Assembly: GCA_027422505.1 (NCBI GenBank)
Contig: JAPQWV010001644.1
Location: 1 to 64,000 of the forward strand
Direction of reading: 5' to 3'
Length of the DNA: 64,000 bases
From: Craterostigma plantagineum
Lineage: Eukaryota; Streptophyta; Magnoliopsida; Lamiales; Linderniaceae
Shown here in pieces: positions 20,868 through 30,691 of this stretch. A program made the position numbers and the translations under genes. A model generated the notes under the pieces. It was not told the DNA's origin and searched no databases. It was given only the letters and a program-made list of their open reading frames with translations. Position 1 is the first letter of the stretch. Each line of letters begins with the position of its first letter.

Positions 20868-22845
20868 TTTCAGGCCCATGTGAGGCTCTTCTCTTGGATG
20901 AGTCTAAAGTACTTTGTTTGTCGCTTCAGTAAAATCTCTAAGAGTAAACCCATTTGCTTAATATCATATATTTCCTTTTTCCGTAGAACACGTGGGTTAG
21001 TGAAACCTGTGCCTTCTATTGGATTATAGAACTCTATATCCTTGGGCTGGTTTAGAAGTATCGTCTGTTCTGATTGTCCCATACGCGTAAGAAGATCATC
21101 TAATTTCTTAATTTTTGCATATAACTTCTTACGTTCCTCGCCTAAGAGAGCATAGTTATTTTCTACCATAATTTTAGCGGCTTGACAGGCATCTAGATCT
21201 TTACTAAGCTCACTAACTAATTAGATATTTCTAATTGAGCTTCTAAGTTGGTGATCTTAGTCGTAGCTTCGGTTATCCTACAATTTAGGGTGGCTTTCTC
21301 ATTGAGATTCATAACCAAGCTATTGTAGTTATTTGCTAGCCTATCTTCTAACTACTTAATCTTTTTCGCTACGCTGTCCTATTTGAGGTTGACTAGTCTC
21401 TCTAGAATGTAGGCTCATAGTAAGTTCTTCTATTATAGCACTAGATCTTCTAAGTTCTGATTCACGACTATTTTTCTTCTCCTTAGACCTAGAAAGTTTA
21501 TCCTTTACTTCCTTAATACTTTTCTGCTCACGTTTCATGTTAGCATATTGTTTTTGATATGATTCTAACATGGTCAATAACGAGGAATAAGAGTCTCTCT
21601 CTTGTGATGAGGTGGATGCGCCATCTTCGTCCGTCTGAATGGATGTTTCGGCATCACTGTCGTTATCAAGGCGTGCCATGAGGGCAAGATTCTCGTCTCC
21701 AGAACTAGACATGTCTTCAAGCCAGTGGTCCTGCTCTGCCGTACGGGCTACTCCTGCTTCCTTCTGCTTCGTGAGTTGAAGCTTCTTCGAGTAGTAATTA
21801 GCATCTCTTTTCTTTGGAAGAGTGCATTCTTTGGCAAAATGACCATGCTTGCCACAGTTGAAGCACTTGTTGGGCTCTTTAGTGTTCTTGACTTCGGAGC
21901 TCTCTGGTGCATGTTCCTTGTTCTTAGAGCTTGAGGTCCGAAGTCTGTTGGCCGAGGATGAGGACTTATTCTTGAAGTATTTCTTGCTCATTATCTTTCC
22001 GATTAAAGCCAACTGCTTCCCCAGTGCTTTCATGCTTGGCTCGGGATCTGATTCTGAATCTTCTTCTGACTCGGATGATGAGGGAGGCCTAACGATCTTC
22101 TCTTTGCGAGGCTTTGTTCCACGCTTCTCTGAGACTAGAGCAACGGTGTTGTCAACCTGCTTGCCGTTCTGCTTTCTTTGATTCTCGCACACATCTTCCT
22201 CGTGTTGGACGAGATTATCAAATACTGCATGGGTATCCAACTCCTCCAGATATTTGTTTTGTCTAATTTGAGTTGATATCTTTTTCCAGTCCGAGGGCAG
22301 AGAGGATAGAAATCTGATATTTGTTTCCATGTTTGTTTTCGAGATTCTATCTCCCTCATCTCGTTGAGAAGAGTGAGGTATCTTTGGTATGCATCGTAGA
22401 GGTTCTCCTCCGGCTTAGCTATAGCAGTGAGAATATTCGCCTTTTTGGCCTTGATCCCTACTTCCGTCCTTTGCATAATCCTATGCAGCTCATCCCACAT
22501 TCCCTTAGCCGTTGGGAGGCTGTCTATCTGTCTATAGATGTCGTTGGGGATGCCTTGCATGAGTGTCTTCATGGCTATCAGATCTACCTTAGCACAGGCC
22601 CTTTCCTCAATGGTGTATTCCCTAGGTTCCTTAAGTTGCCTAGTAGCGGGAATTGAAGGAGTAACCGTGTCATCACCGGCTACGTTGACCCAGAACCTTG
22701 CAAGTCCCTCTTCAAGTGACTGCAATAGATTTTCAGCTTGATCTTTCAGAGCTATGAAGTTTAGGAAGCGGCTTCTCCATACTGTATATTCACCGCGTTG
22801 CAAGATTGGCGGACGGTTGTCGTTTCCTAGTGAGTACGTATCCAT
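20868..22845 (-). pseudogene. SIRE-type gag
   Basis: Gag is the capsid/nucleocapsid polyprotein of the element. It starts MDTYSLGNDNRPPILQRG at 22845, after a purine-rich leader end. The UBN2-type capsid region contains WRSRFLNFI, CAKVDLIAMKTLMQGIPNDI and MWDELHRIMQRTEVG. A frameshift near 22330-22140 moves to a second open frame (22330-21356). That frame carries the zinc knuckle CFNCGKHGHFAKEC (about 21880-21835) and the downstream block EDMSSSGDENLALMARLD. A further coiled-coil piece with GTGFTNPRVLRKKEIYDIKQ (21169-20870) is typical of long SIRE gags. A gag fragment of the same family is at 63815-64000. Confidence 0.85.
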
Positions 22846-23970
22846 CCTTCTTCCCTTTTTTTTGTTGACAAAGGATCTTCGTTTGTTGTTTTGATGGATT
22901 TGAATGATGTATTGTGCTTCACAAGAAGCAAATCCGTTAGTAGCGATGATTAAAAATGATCGAGAATTAATTTCGATTCAATCTTTAAAGTTTGATCGAA
23001 AATAATTTCTTTGATTTGAAAAGATGGTACTGTTTTCGCGCATCAGGTACTGTTCAAAAATTTTCGAGCGTAAGTTATTTCAACTTGTACGTAATTTTAC
23101 GCTGAAAAGTTATGTAAACAGTGAAATCAATCGTAAAATTATTGAGAGAAGTTTTGCGATCGAAAATTTTAAGCGTCGAAAAATATTGTTGACCAGAATC
23201 CACAATGCAGATTTTATCAAAGGTTGACTGGGAAGATTGACCAGTGTTTTCGAGCGTAAAATTTCTTTAATTGACTTTGGTCGTTGAAAAACAGTACTCT
23301 AAGAAGTTTCTCGCCGAGTCAAATCTAATTGGTTGACCGAAAAATTTACGAACGAGAATCAAATACACTGACCGACTAAATTTTCGAGAGAAAAAGTTTT
23401 GCGCGGGGGTCAAAATAGTCAATTCTCGTCAAATTTTTAACGCTCGTAAATATTTTTTTAAACATGTTCTTGACAGCAGCGAATTCAGTAACTAATCAAT
23501 TTCTCGATTGAAAACCTATGTGCGAGAAAATGAAATTCACAGTTTAAGCACATAATATGATTTTAACACAGATTCAAGCAAATACTAGAAATTAATCGAT
23601 GAAACTACAGGTATATGCTCGAAATAAGCTACTCAGTACTCACGAACAGAAGATTAAACATGTTTTGAAGCAAATGATAATCAATTTGACGAAAATCAAA
23701 ACACGTTCATACTGTTTTCGCACGAACAGTAATCTCACAGAATCAAAAATTCGACTCAAATCATGATTATGATTGCTAACGATCTAATCCTAATTGATTA
23801 ATACTACTTATGCGAGCATAGAAACATCAAAGTCATATCAAATAAGCACATAATTAAGACTGTTTGATCGAAATTCAACTTCGCGCTAAAACTGTTCTTC
23901 GATGGAAGAGTGACAAAATAAAATTTCGATCAAATTCTAACAATTTTCGTTTCAAAACAGAACGAATCTA
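22846..23970 (-). other. Untranslated leader of minus SIRE element
   Basis: About 1.1 kb lies between the primer site and gag without a supported gene. It is AT-rich with many TTTTCGAGCGTAAAATT-like motifs (for example near 23055, 23250, 23345 and 23390). These resemble the motifs in the two post-pol spacers. Confidence 0.6.
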
Positions 23971-23981
23971 CTCTGATACCA
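23971..23981 (-). other. Primer binding site (tRNA-iMet) of minus SIRE
   Basis: Minus-strand TGGTATCAGAG begins two bases inside the LTR end. It is complementary to the 3' end of plant initiator Met-tRNA, the usual primer of copia elements. Confidence 0.85.
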
Positions 23982-23983
23982 AA

Positions 23984-24246
23984 TGTTAGGTCCCCGTTTG
24001 TCAACTCAATCAATACCTTTAGTGAGATGATGTTTTCTGAGTTTCTCTCTCTAGAATTGAGTTCGACCGCCTTTCGGATTGATTCTCTAATTTTCTGTGT
24101 ATTAAGCTTAATATTTGTACAACTATTTTACCAAACAAACTTGGTATAAATATCAAACTAGTCCTAATCTAAGGACTACTATACATCAAGCCCCTAATTA
24201 CAAGGACAGGTAATTAAATCAATGCACAATTAAATCGTATTTTACA
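23984..24246 (-). mobile_element. 5' LTR of minus SIRE element
   Basis: The 263-bp LTR runs TGTAAAATAC to GGACCTAACA on the minus strand. It shares long stretches with 14505-14855, including the CCTTAGATTAGGACTAGTTT and TACCAAGTTTGTTTGGTA regions. It is about 90 bp shorter. Its outer edge abuts the RNase H frame at 24247. Confidence 0.8.
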
Positions 24247-24640
24247 GTGGCTGCGTTAGGCGTGATTGCAAGAAACTCTGAAGGAGTGTGCGTTGGGTGG
24301 TGGACGAAGTTCTTCTCGGGGAGTTTGATCCTGAGGTCATCGAGGGGATGGGAGCAAGATGGGCACTTGTGGTTGCAAGGCTGAACCAATGGCGCAAGGT
24401 CATGATTGAAGGTGATTGCGCTAACGTTATCACGAAACTCAATCAGCGCATAACGGATTCATCTACGACAAGGACTATACTCGAGGATTGCCTGAGGTTC
24501 GCTCACAATTTTGACAGGTTATCGTTTAACCTTGTTCGACGTAGTTGTATGGTGTTGCTCATTTTCTTGCCAAAAGCCCCGGTGTTAATGGCGAGGGTCG
24601 TTCCCCAACATCCAAGAAATGGCCGATCTGTTAACTTCAG
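24247..24640 (+). pseudogene. RNase H-like (RVT_3 type) fragment
   Basis: Plus-strand codons from 24247 read AALGVIARNSEGVCVGWW, then EVIEGMGARWALVVARLNQW, VMIEGDCANVITKLNQR and FNLVRRSCMVLL. This follows the plant RNase H-like family found at the C-terminus of LINE pol and in host-encoded copies: an acidic Glu in the second block, EGDC as the Asp motif and a degenerate VRR.(A/C)N block. The N-terminal strand with the first Asp is missing because the SIRE LTR interrupts it. It is followed by decayed sequence, and a stop lies near 24733. Confidence 0.6.
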
Positions 24641-25027
24641 ACATTCGTCTATAATGAAATATAACCATCTTATTTCAAACAATAAAAAAGTACTTTCCGC
24701 CCGTTATCTTATTAAAATCCAACAAAGATTTTAAGAAAACAAACACTTATGTAGGATTTCTTACTTCGATGACTTACGAGGAATATAATAAAAGCATAAA
24801 CATAACAAGAGAATTTTGATTTGGTCCAAACAATTCAATTCAATTCAATTCAGTTCAGTATACAAAAAGCTTATTATTTGCCACGTAAAACATACGTATG
24901 TCGTATATAGTACGGAGAGCATTACGCAGCTTGCCAATTTAGAAGATGCTGCGATGCACAAGGTGTCACGTGACACAACCTCATTGCATGCAAACCAAGT
25001 TTCCGCAGAATGAAGCACACATGTGGA
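24641..25027. other. Unassigned flank
   Basis: No gene or element is recognised. A pentanucleotide run (CAATT)4 lies at 24831-24850. This is the insertion context of chromovirus 3. Confidence 0.6.
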
Positions 25028-25032
25028 CCCGC
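25028..25032. repeat. Target-site duplication CCCGC (left)
   Basis: CCCGC immediately precedes the LTR start at 25033 and is repeated at 33492-33496 directly after the other LTR. Confidence 0.9.
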
Positions 25033-27835
25033 TGTAACGACCCGACTTCCTAGATACGTATTTTGGCGGATTTTCGCAGCGTAAGCAGCGGAAAGCCCAT
25101 TTAATTAAAACTTTTAAAATATAATAATACAAATACGTTCGATGTCTAAATCCATAAGTCAACACATTTTTATTCATTGGGCCGAAGCCCAATAAGTCCA
25201 AGCCCAAATTTAAAAAAAACACGAAACATAAACTCGTTCCACAGGTCGCGTCCCATGTACTGCGCCGCCCTCAAAAGTCCGTGGAGTCACCGCCATTAGC
25301 CATCTTACCTACACACGTAAACCCTGAGCTTTTGCCCAGTAGATGAAAATATGCATGAATGCAAATGCTCTCACATCCCAATCTCGACTTATCTCACAAT
25401 ATACACGCTCGACTCTTTTCTCATATCTCATATCTCATATCTCATATCATCACATCACAGGGCCCGAGGCTTAGGTACTAAAGGCAACACGCGCGCAGGG
25501 GTCAGTAGCTCGGGAGGCCCCACTCCCCACAAGGGTCAGTAGCTCGGGAGGCCCACTCCCCACATCTCAATCATATAGTGCGCCTTAGTCCTAACCTCAA
25601 CTCATACCATTCGACAACCATCACTCGGTCATAAACTACCCCACTCATCAACACTATACAATGTCACCGTGACTATGCACGATTCTCTCCCCTCATAACA
25701 CGTTTATGCAAATGTCATGCAAGTAAAATGCAATACATAAAAATGCAAATCTTCATATCATGTATCGGCCCGAGGTATCAGCTTGGCCCGATCCGAAAAC
25801 TATCGTACGCTAAATAATCGGGCCCAGAGCCCGCGTTCCAAATTACTCGGCCCGAAACCTTACTCATCGATCTCTCCCCGAAGTTTCACTAAGAGTTCCA
25901 AAATTTAATCCTTTTCACTTTATTTAGCACCCTAATTTCAAAATTGGTCCCTAATTTAATATATTTTAAAACTCTATTGTCCAACTTTCAAAATATCACT
26001 TAAATTTCTAATTTAAAAATATCTTTTTAAATTTTTGCATTTAAAACCCCAAAATTTCATAGTTTACTTTTAAGGATCCGAAAATTTTCCTAAGTTTCAG
26101 ATCTGCCCCAAATCTTTAAAAAATTTCAGATCTGCCCCGAAAGTTTATATTTATTTAAAAATCTCTCCTGTTGGGATTTTACATTCTCAGCTCCCAGATT
26201 TAAAATTTTTCAATCTAGTCACCGAATTTTTAAAAATTACACAAAGGACCCCAATTATTTATTCCGAATTTCAAATCTCCCCCAAAATCTTTATATTTCT
26301 TCAAAAAATCTCCTCTATCCGGATTTTACATTCTCAGCCACCATATTTTTGAAACTTTTCAATCTAGTCCCCAAATTTTTGAAAATTACCCAAGGACCCC
26401 AATTATTTATTCCAAATTTTAAATATGTCCTAAAAACTTTATATTTCTTTAATAATATCCCCTATTCGGAATTTTACAACACAGACTCCATGGATTTTTT
26501 AAATTTCGATCAAGTTCCAAAATTTTAAAAATAATTATTTTATACGGCTGTTTTACGACAGTTTTGGATTTCTCAATGATCACATGGTAAACGATGTCCG
26601 ATGGACCTGAAATTTTAACCACAGATAAAGGACTTGCAAATCTTAATTCTGTTCAAAGGAATTTTTAATCTGAAGTCTAGATTGTGAGATATGAATTTTT
26701 GAACCTCTTGGCCGAAATGGATAAAGAAAACCCTAGAAAACCCTAATTCTCCCCAAGTTTTGCTCTATCATCTTAATTTAAAGTCCTCTATCCCTATTTC
26801 CAAATATTCATAGATCTAAAAATACTCAATCTCGTGCTCCCTAAGATAACCAACGAAAAATTCATGCAAGAAAATTATTATTATCACATAAACACGAAGA
26901 ATTCGATGAATAACATGCAAAACACGTAAAATTCACAAATCCTATATTGTTTACGTATGTAGGTGATCTTCACCTACCTTACGTCCGTAGAAAGCTAAAT
27001 CACGGGGTGTTTCCGTGTGACCCCGACCCGAGAGCTTCTATCCCGAGCTTCTCCTCGTCCGCGGGCTTCTCCCTCTTCTCCTTCTCTTCTTTTTCTTCTC
27101 TTTCTTTTTCTTTCCTTTCTCTCTTCTTCTTTCCTTTCCTCTCCCTCGGCCTCTCCTCTCTTCTCTTTTACTTGTTGGTTATTTTATCCTTATGAGATTA
27201 ATGAGGTGGCTTAATGGTTGTTAGTTTGTCTTCATGCTCACATGGAGATGACATTAGGTGTTATAGATCTTGTCATCATGCTTGAGGAGGTAGCATTAGG
27301 TATGATATTGTCTTTTCTTTTTCTCTTTTCTCCCCTCTCTCCTTCCCTCTCTCCCAACGTAACTTCCTCCTTTCTTCTTCTCTATTTTCTTTAATTTATT
27401 TATCTTGTCCTATGAGGTGTATTATTTGTCCTTATGAGGTGTATGAGGTATATTTGATATAATTACTAAATAGGTGATGTTTTGCTTTATTTGTTTTGTT
27501 TTATTGTATTCCATCAAATATATCATTATGGGACAAAATAGGATTAAATACATTTAAGATGATGAGGTGTGATGAGGATTTTTAATTTTTATTTTCGGCC
27601 CTATATATTATTGTTATTATTATTGTTATTATTATTGGCCAAACTCCAAATAATTTGGGCCATTATTTCCTTATTTGGCCATAATATTTTCAATCCATTT
27701 AAACTTTTTTTTTTTCGGGTCCAATTATATATTTTTTTGTCCGGCTTGGAAAGGAATCGGTGTATGTTCGAAAATCGACTCCATACATTCCGAATATTAT
27801 TTAAATGATCCAGTATAAATTTTGCGAGTATTACA
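25033..27835 (-). mobile_element. 3' LTR of chromovirus 3
   Basis: On minus it begins TGTAATACTCGC and ends GGGTCGTTACA. It contains a pyrimidine-rich tract (27035-27160), GTTATT repeats (27607-27640), a tandem 34-36-bp duplication with the core GTCAGTAGCTCGGGAGGCCC (25500-25563), (CTCATAT)n (25424-25448) and the conserved block and TTCG hairpin near its 3' end. The apparent ORF at 26947-27195 is a translation of the pyrimidine tract and not a gene. Confidence 0.9.
25177..25192 (-). promoter_or_regulatory. TTCG-loop hairpin, LTR 3 (left copy)
   Basis: On minus it reads TTGGGC-TTCG-GCCCAA, a six-base-pair stem, 144 nt from the LTR 3' end. It is repeated in the other LTR at 30836-30851. Confidence 0.6.
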
Positions 27836-27848
27836 TCCTCCCCCCCTT
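27836..27848 (-). other. Polypurine tract of chromovirus 3
   Basis: On minus AAGGGGGGGAGGA precedes the LTR. It follows the pol end ...GGACGAAATTCTTG, matching the layout of chromoviruses 1 and 2. Confidence 0.8.
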
Positions 27849-28850
27849 ACAAGAATTTCGTCCTCGAAATTACAGTACAGAAAATAACTCGAGATACTTC
27901 TCTCTCATCTCGTCTTCTCGTTCCCAAGTGGCTTCTTCCAATACTTGGTCCGCCACAATACCTTCACGAGGGGTATATTCTTATTCCGAAGGCGTTTCAC
28001 CTCGTACATCAAAATTTCCACCGGTCTTTCGTCGTAGCTCAAGTCCGGCTTCAATTGTTGATGAAGTGATTTGCCCTGCACTACATGGCTCGGGTCTAGG
28101 ATGTACTTCCGTAATGTAGACACATGGAAGACGACATGGACTTGCGCGCTATCTTGGCAATTCGAGCTGGCACACCACTTCTCCAAGTCGTTTCACAATT
28201 ATGAAAGATCCGATATATCTCGGACTCAACTTTCCATTCTTTTGGAAACATTTTACTCCCTTCATTGGCGAGATCTTCAGAAAGACTTGATTACCTTCAT
28301 CGAACTCCAACGGCTTTCGTCTTTCGTCTGCATAACTCTTCTAACGACTTTGGGCCGTTTGATCCTCTCCTGGATCTTTTCAACAGCTTCGGTCATTTCA
28401 CGCACCATCTCGGGACCTAACAACGCCTTCTCGTCTATTTCATCCCAGTGAACTAGGGACCAACATTTGCATCCGTACAAGGCTTCGTACGACGCCATCC
28501 TGATCGTGGCTTGATCGCTCTTGTTATAGGACAACTCTAATAGTGGAAGGTATTTGCTCCCTCTTCCCCGGACATCCAAAATACCCGGTCTCAACATATC
28601 TTCAAGCGCTGGATTGTTCTTTCAGACTGTCCGTTCCACAGCTGCGAGTTCCAGGTCATGCGTAGGGTAATTCTTCTCGTACGATTTGAGCTGTCGGGAG
28701 GCATAAGCGATCACCTTCCCGCTTTGCATCAATACGTACTCCAAGTAATTTTTAGAAGCGTTACTTTATATTGAGAATCCTTTGCTACCAGAGGGAATTG
28801 CAAGAACATGAGTTGTTGTCAGTCGTTTCTTCAACCCCTGAAAACTGAAG
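27849..28850 (-). pseudogene. Chromovirus 3 pol remnant (RT end/RNase H joined to integrase end and chromodomain)
   Basis: On minus from 28850: SFQGLKKRLTTTHVLAIPSG, then [20 protein letters not shown] and [14 protein letters not shown], which are RT-RNase H. Then a deletion joins directly to integrase C-terminal text (28597-28277: YLPLLELSYNKSDQATIRMA, WDEIDEKALLGPEMVREMTE) and to the chromodomain region (28186-27905: VFHVSTLRKYILDPSHVVQG, RNKNIPLVKVLW). Most of RNase H and the integrase catalytic core are missing. Confidence 0.8.
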
Positions 28851-29698
28851 AAACTAAGTTGAGAAGATCACGAAGAGTAGCTGTCGTTGGATCTAAGATG
28901 GCGCGCGACCTAATAGTCAGAATTTGAAGGCTGAAGAATTAATTCTATTAGTAAGATATCGCGCGAAGAGATCAACGGTTGAGATGCTTAGGAAGTGAAT
29001 GAAGCGGATGGTGAATCGTGCGCGTTGGATCAATGATCGTACGGATTATTGTGAAAGTGCTATTTCACTTATAGAGTTGCAGGCGATGCTTGCTCTAACA
29101 CGCGGAAATGCAAGACCACGTGGCGACTCGTGGAGCTTTCGATCGGATAAAACGGACGGTGAAGATTAAACATGATTTCCAGCTTATAAATTTCGGATTC
29201 CATAAATTCTTTTCTTTTTTTTAACAATGTTGGACCCCTAGTTGATCGCGTATATCCGCCGTCGGAATGTAAGTTTTCGATGACACACACAACCATATGG
29301 CTTTCATATCGAGCCCGTGTTATTTCGCAAAAGTTTTGATGGAAACCATACTTGATCCAGGTTTGAATTAACTTAGCCGTGTTTGTACGTTAGCTCGTCG
29401 TACTATTTTCATTGATGCAACAGCGTAGACTAAGCATTGTATGTAAACACGTTGTTGATATAAACGTGAGCACAAATTTTTTTTTTTCGTAATGGATATC
29501 AATTTCTTTCTTCGAGATTTCAGATTAGATTTGGTGATAATAAATCCAATGCGATTTTCTTCATGCGCGTAATTTCTCAATTCGAGATTACGGCGTAAGG
29601 AAAAAGAATCTAATCTCGAAATTTATGAAGCTTATCTTTATACGGCGCTTGAAGAAAACTCGAAATTAATGATGCTTATCCTTCGCTTCACTCACGCC

Positions 29699-29707
29699 TA
29701 TAAATAG
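29699..29707 (+). promoter_or_regulatory. TATA box of embedded copia-type leader
   Basis: TATAAATAG lies 66 nt before the ATG of the small membrane ORF. The same nonamer occurs in both LTRs of the copia element at 36379-36387 and 49699-49707, also upstream of the small ORF. Confidence 0.55.
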
Positions 29708-29772
29708 GTACTTGATGCACGCTAGTTTGCACCACACACAATTCTCTCCAACCACATCATTTAAACTTCGAA

Positions 29773-29940
29773 ATGCATAACCTCGGAGGAAATGCGGTTC
29801 GTGAGGATGTCCCTCAAGAACCCTTTTGGAGAGAGAATCTTGAAAGGCTCAAATTCGAGTTATTCACCCTTTTGGCTTTGCTCGTAGTGGCGATCGCCAT
29901 TTTTGTAGTGTGGGTTGCTACTCACTGCACTTGCATCTAA
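29773..29940 (+). CDS. Small membrane-peptide ORF in copia-type leader (55 aa)
   Basis: An intact 55-codon ORF has first ATG after the TATA box. Residues 1-21 are soluble (MHNLGGNAVREDV...). Residues 22-30 read NLERLKFEL. Residues 31-49 form one hydrophobic segment rich in Leu/Val/Ala/Ile that ends in a Trp. The C-terminus is THCTCI. The copia LTRs at 36654-36764 and 49932-50042 encode a related peptide: NLDKLKVEL, a hydrophobic segment, then TNCTCV or TNCIHV. The distance from the Asn-Leu start to the stop is the same (34 residues). No known family comes to mind. Translation and function are inferred only from this conservation. Confidence 0.5.
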   Translation: MHNLGGNAVREDVPQEPFWRENLERLKFELFTLLALLVVAIAIFVVWVATHCTCI

Positions 29941-30677
29941 TTTGTGAAATGTTAAGTCATGGGAAGACGTGTCTTGTTCGGGCATATCGGAAGAAGACGC
30001 CGGCAGAACTTCCGAACGTCGTCGATGTTTTATCTTCTATTTTTTTTATGTATTCGGATTGTAATATGATTTTCAGTTATGTAATCGTTATGCATCGACT
30101 CTATCATGTTTTCTCTATGTTCTCGTCTCGCTTCCTAAATTTTTACAATTAACCCATGTTTCTCTACATCCTCGTCTCATTTTTAAAATTGTATACAAGC
30201 TCCGATTTTTAAAACAATTTTATATCGGTCGACTCTCTTTTATTTCGCCTTTTATTTATTTTAACTTTCCGAATTTCAGCTTGGTCCAATTCGGTCAAGC
30301 CCAAATTAACAAAGCACAAATTTTGAAAAGGCCCAAAATTTAAATTTCGCCGAATTCCAAATTGACCCCAATTTTTTACCCGAATTTTTAAGCAACCCCA
30401 AATTCTATCAAAAGTCCGAATTTTTTTTCTTTTTTTTTATCATTCTCTCCCTACCTTAATTTAACCGAGATTCTCCTACCAATCTAAGTGTAAAAGTACG
30501 AAATCTCTAACTTTTGAACACATCAAGGAGCACATAAAATCGCCCAAATATTCACGTTAAAGGATATATTCAAAAATCATAAATCACATAATTACGTATT
30601 AAACTTACAGGCGTGGGCTGATCCTCCAGGCTTTTGAGCGGCAGTACATGGACAGTCTACAGAACCTATAACCTAAC

Positions 30678-30689
30678 GCTCTGATACCA
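30678..30689 (-). other. Primer binding site (tRNA-iMet) of chromovirus 3
   Basis: Minus-strand TGGTATCAGAGC lies two bases from the LTR end (GTTACA|GG|TGG...). It is complementary to the initiator Met-tRNA 3' end. Confidence 0.85.
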
Positions 30690-30691
30690 CC

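Larger units (their letters stand above)
20868..24246 (-). mobile_element. Minus-strand SIRE-type Ty1/copia element, 5' portion
   Basis: Read on the minus strand, the order is LTR (24246-23984), tRNA-iMet primer site, 1.1-kb leader and gag (22845 onward). Sequence stops inside the end of gag at the 3' boundary of chromovirus 1, so pol and the other LTR lie elsewhere, probably beyond the left edge. The LTR is of the same family as 14505-14855. Confidence 0.8.
28851..30660. other. Foreign segment inside chromovirus 3 interior
   Basis: From about 28850 the pol homology ends. Part 28870-29170 (plus strand) resembles the U3 of the Tork-type LTRs at 51126-51832 and 53849-54611 read on minus, for example GTGCTATTTCACTTATA and GGACGGTGAAGATTAAAC. 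A TATA box at 29699-29707 and a small ORF follow. From about 30240 to 30660 the text is AT-rich like a gypsy LTR. It ends with a plus-strand GCTTTTGAGCGGCAGTACATG, a variant of the conserved LTR block in the orientation opposite to the host element. Confidence 0.5.

Noticed and set aside
26947..27214. Ser/Phe/Leu-rich ORFs repeated at 32603-32870
   Set aside because: They translate the pyrimidine tract of the LTR in two frames. There is no gene signal.
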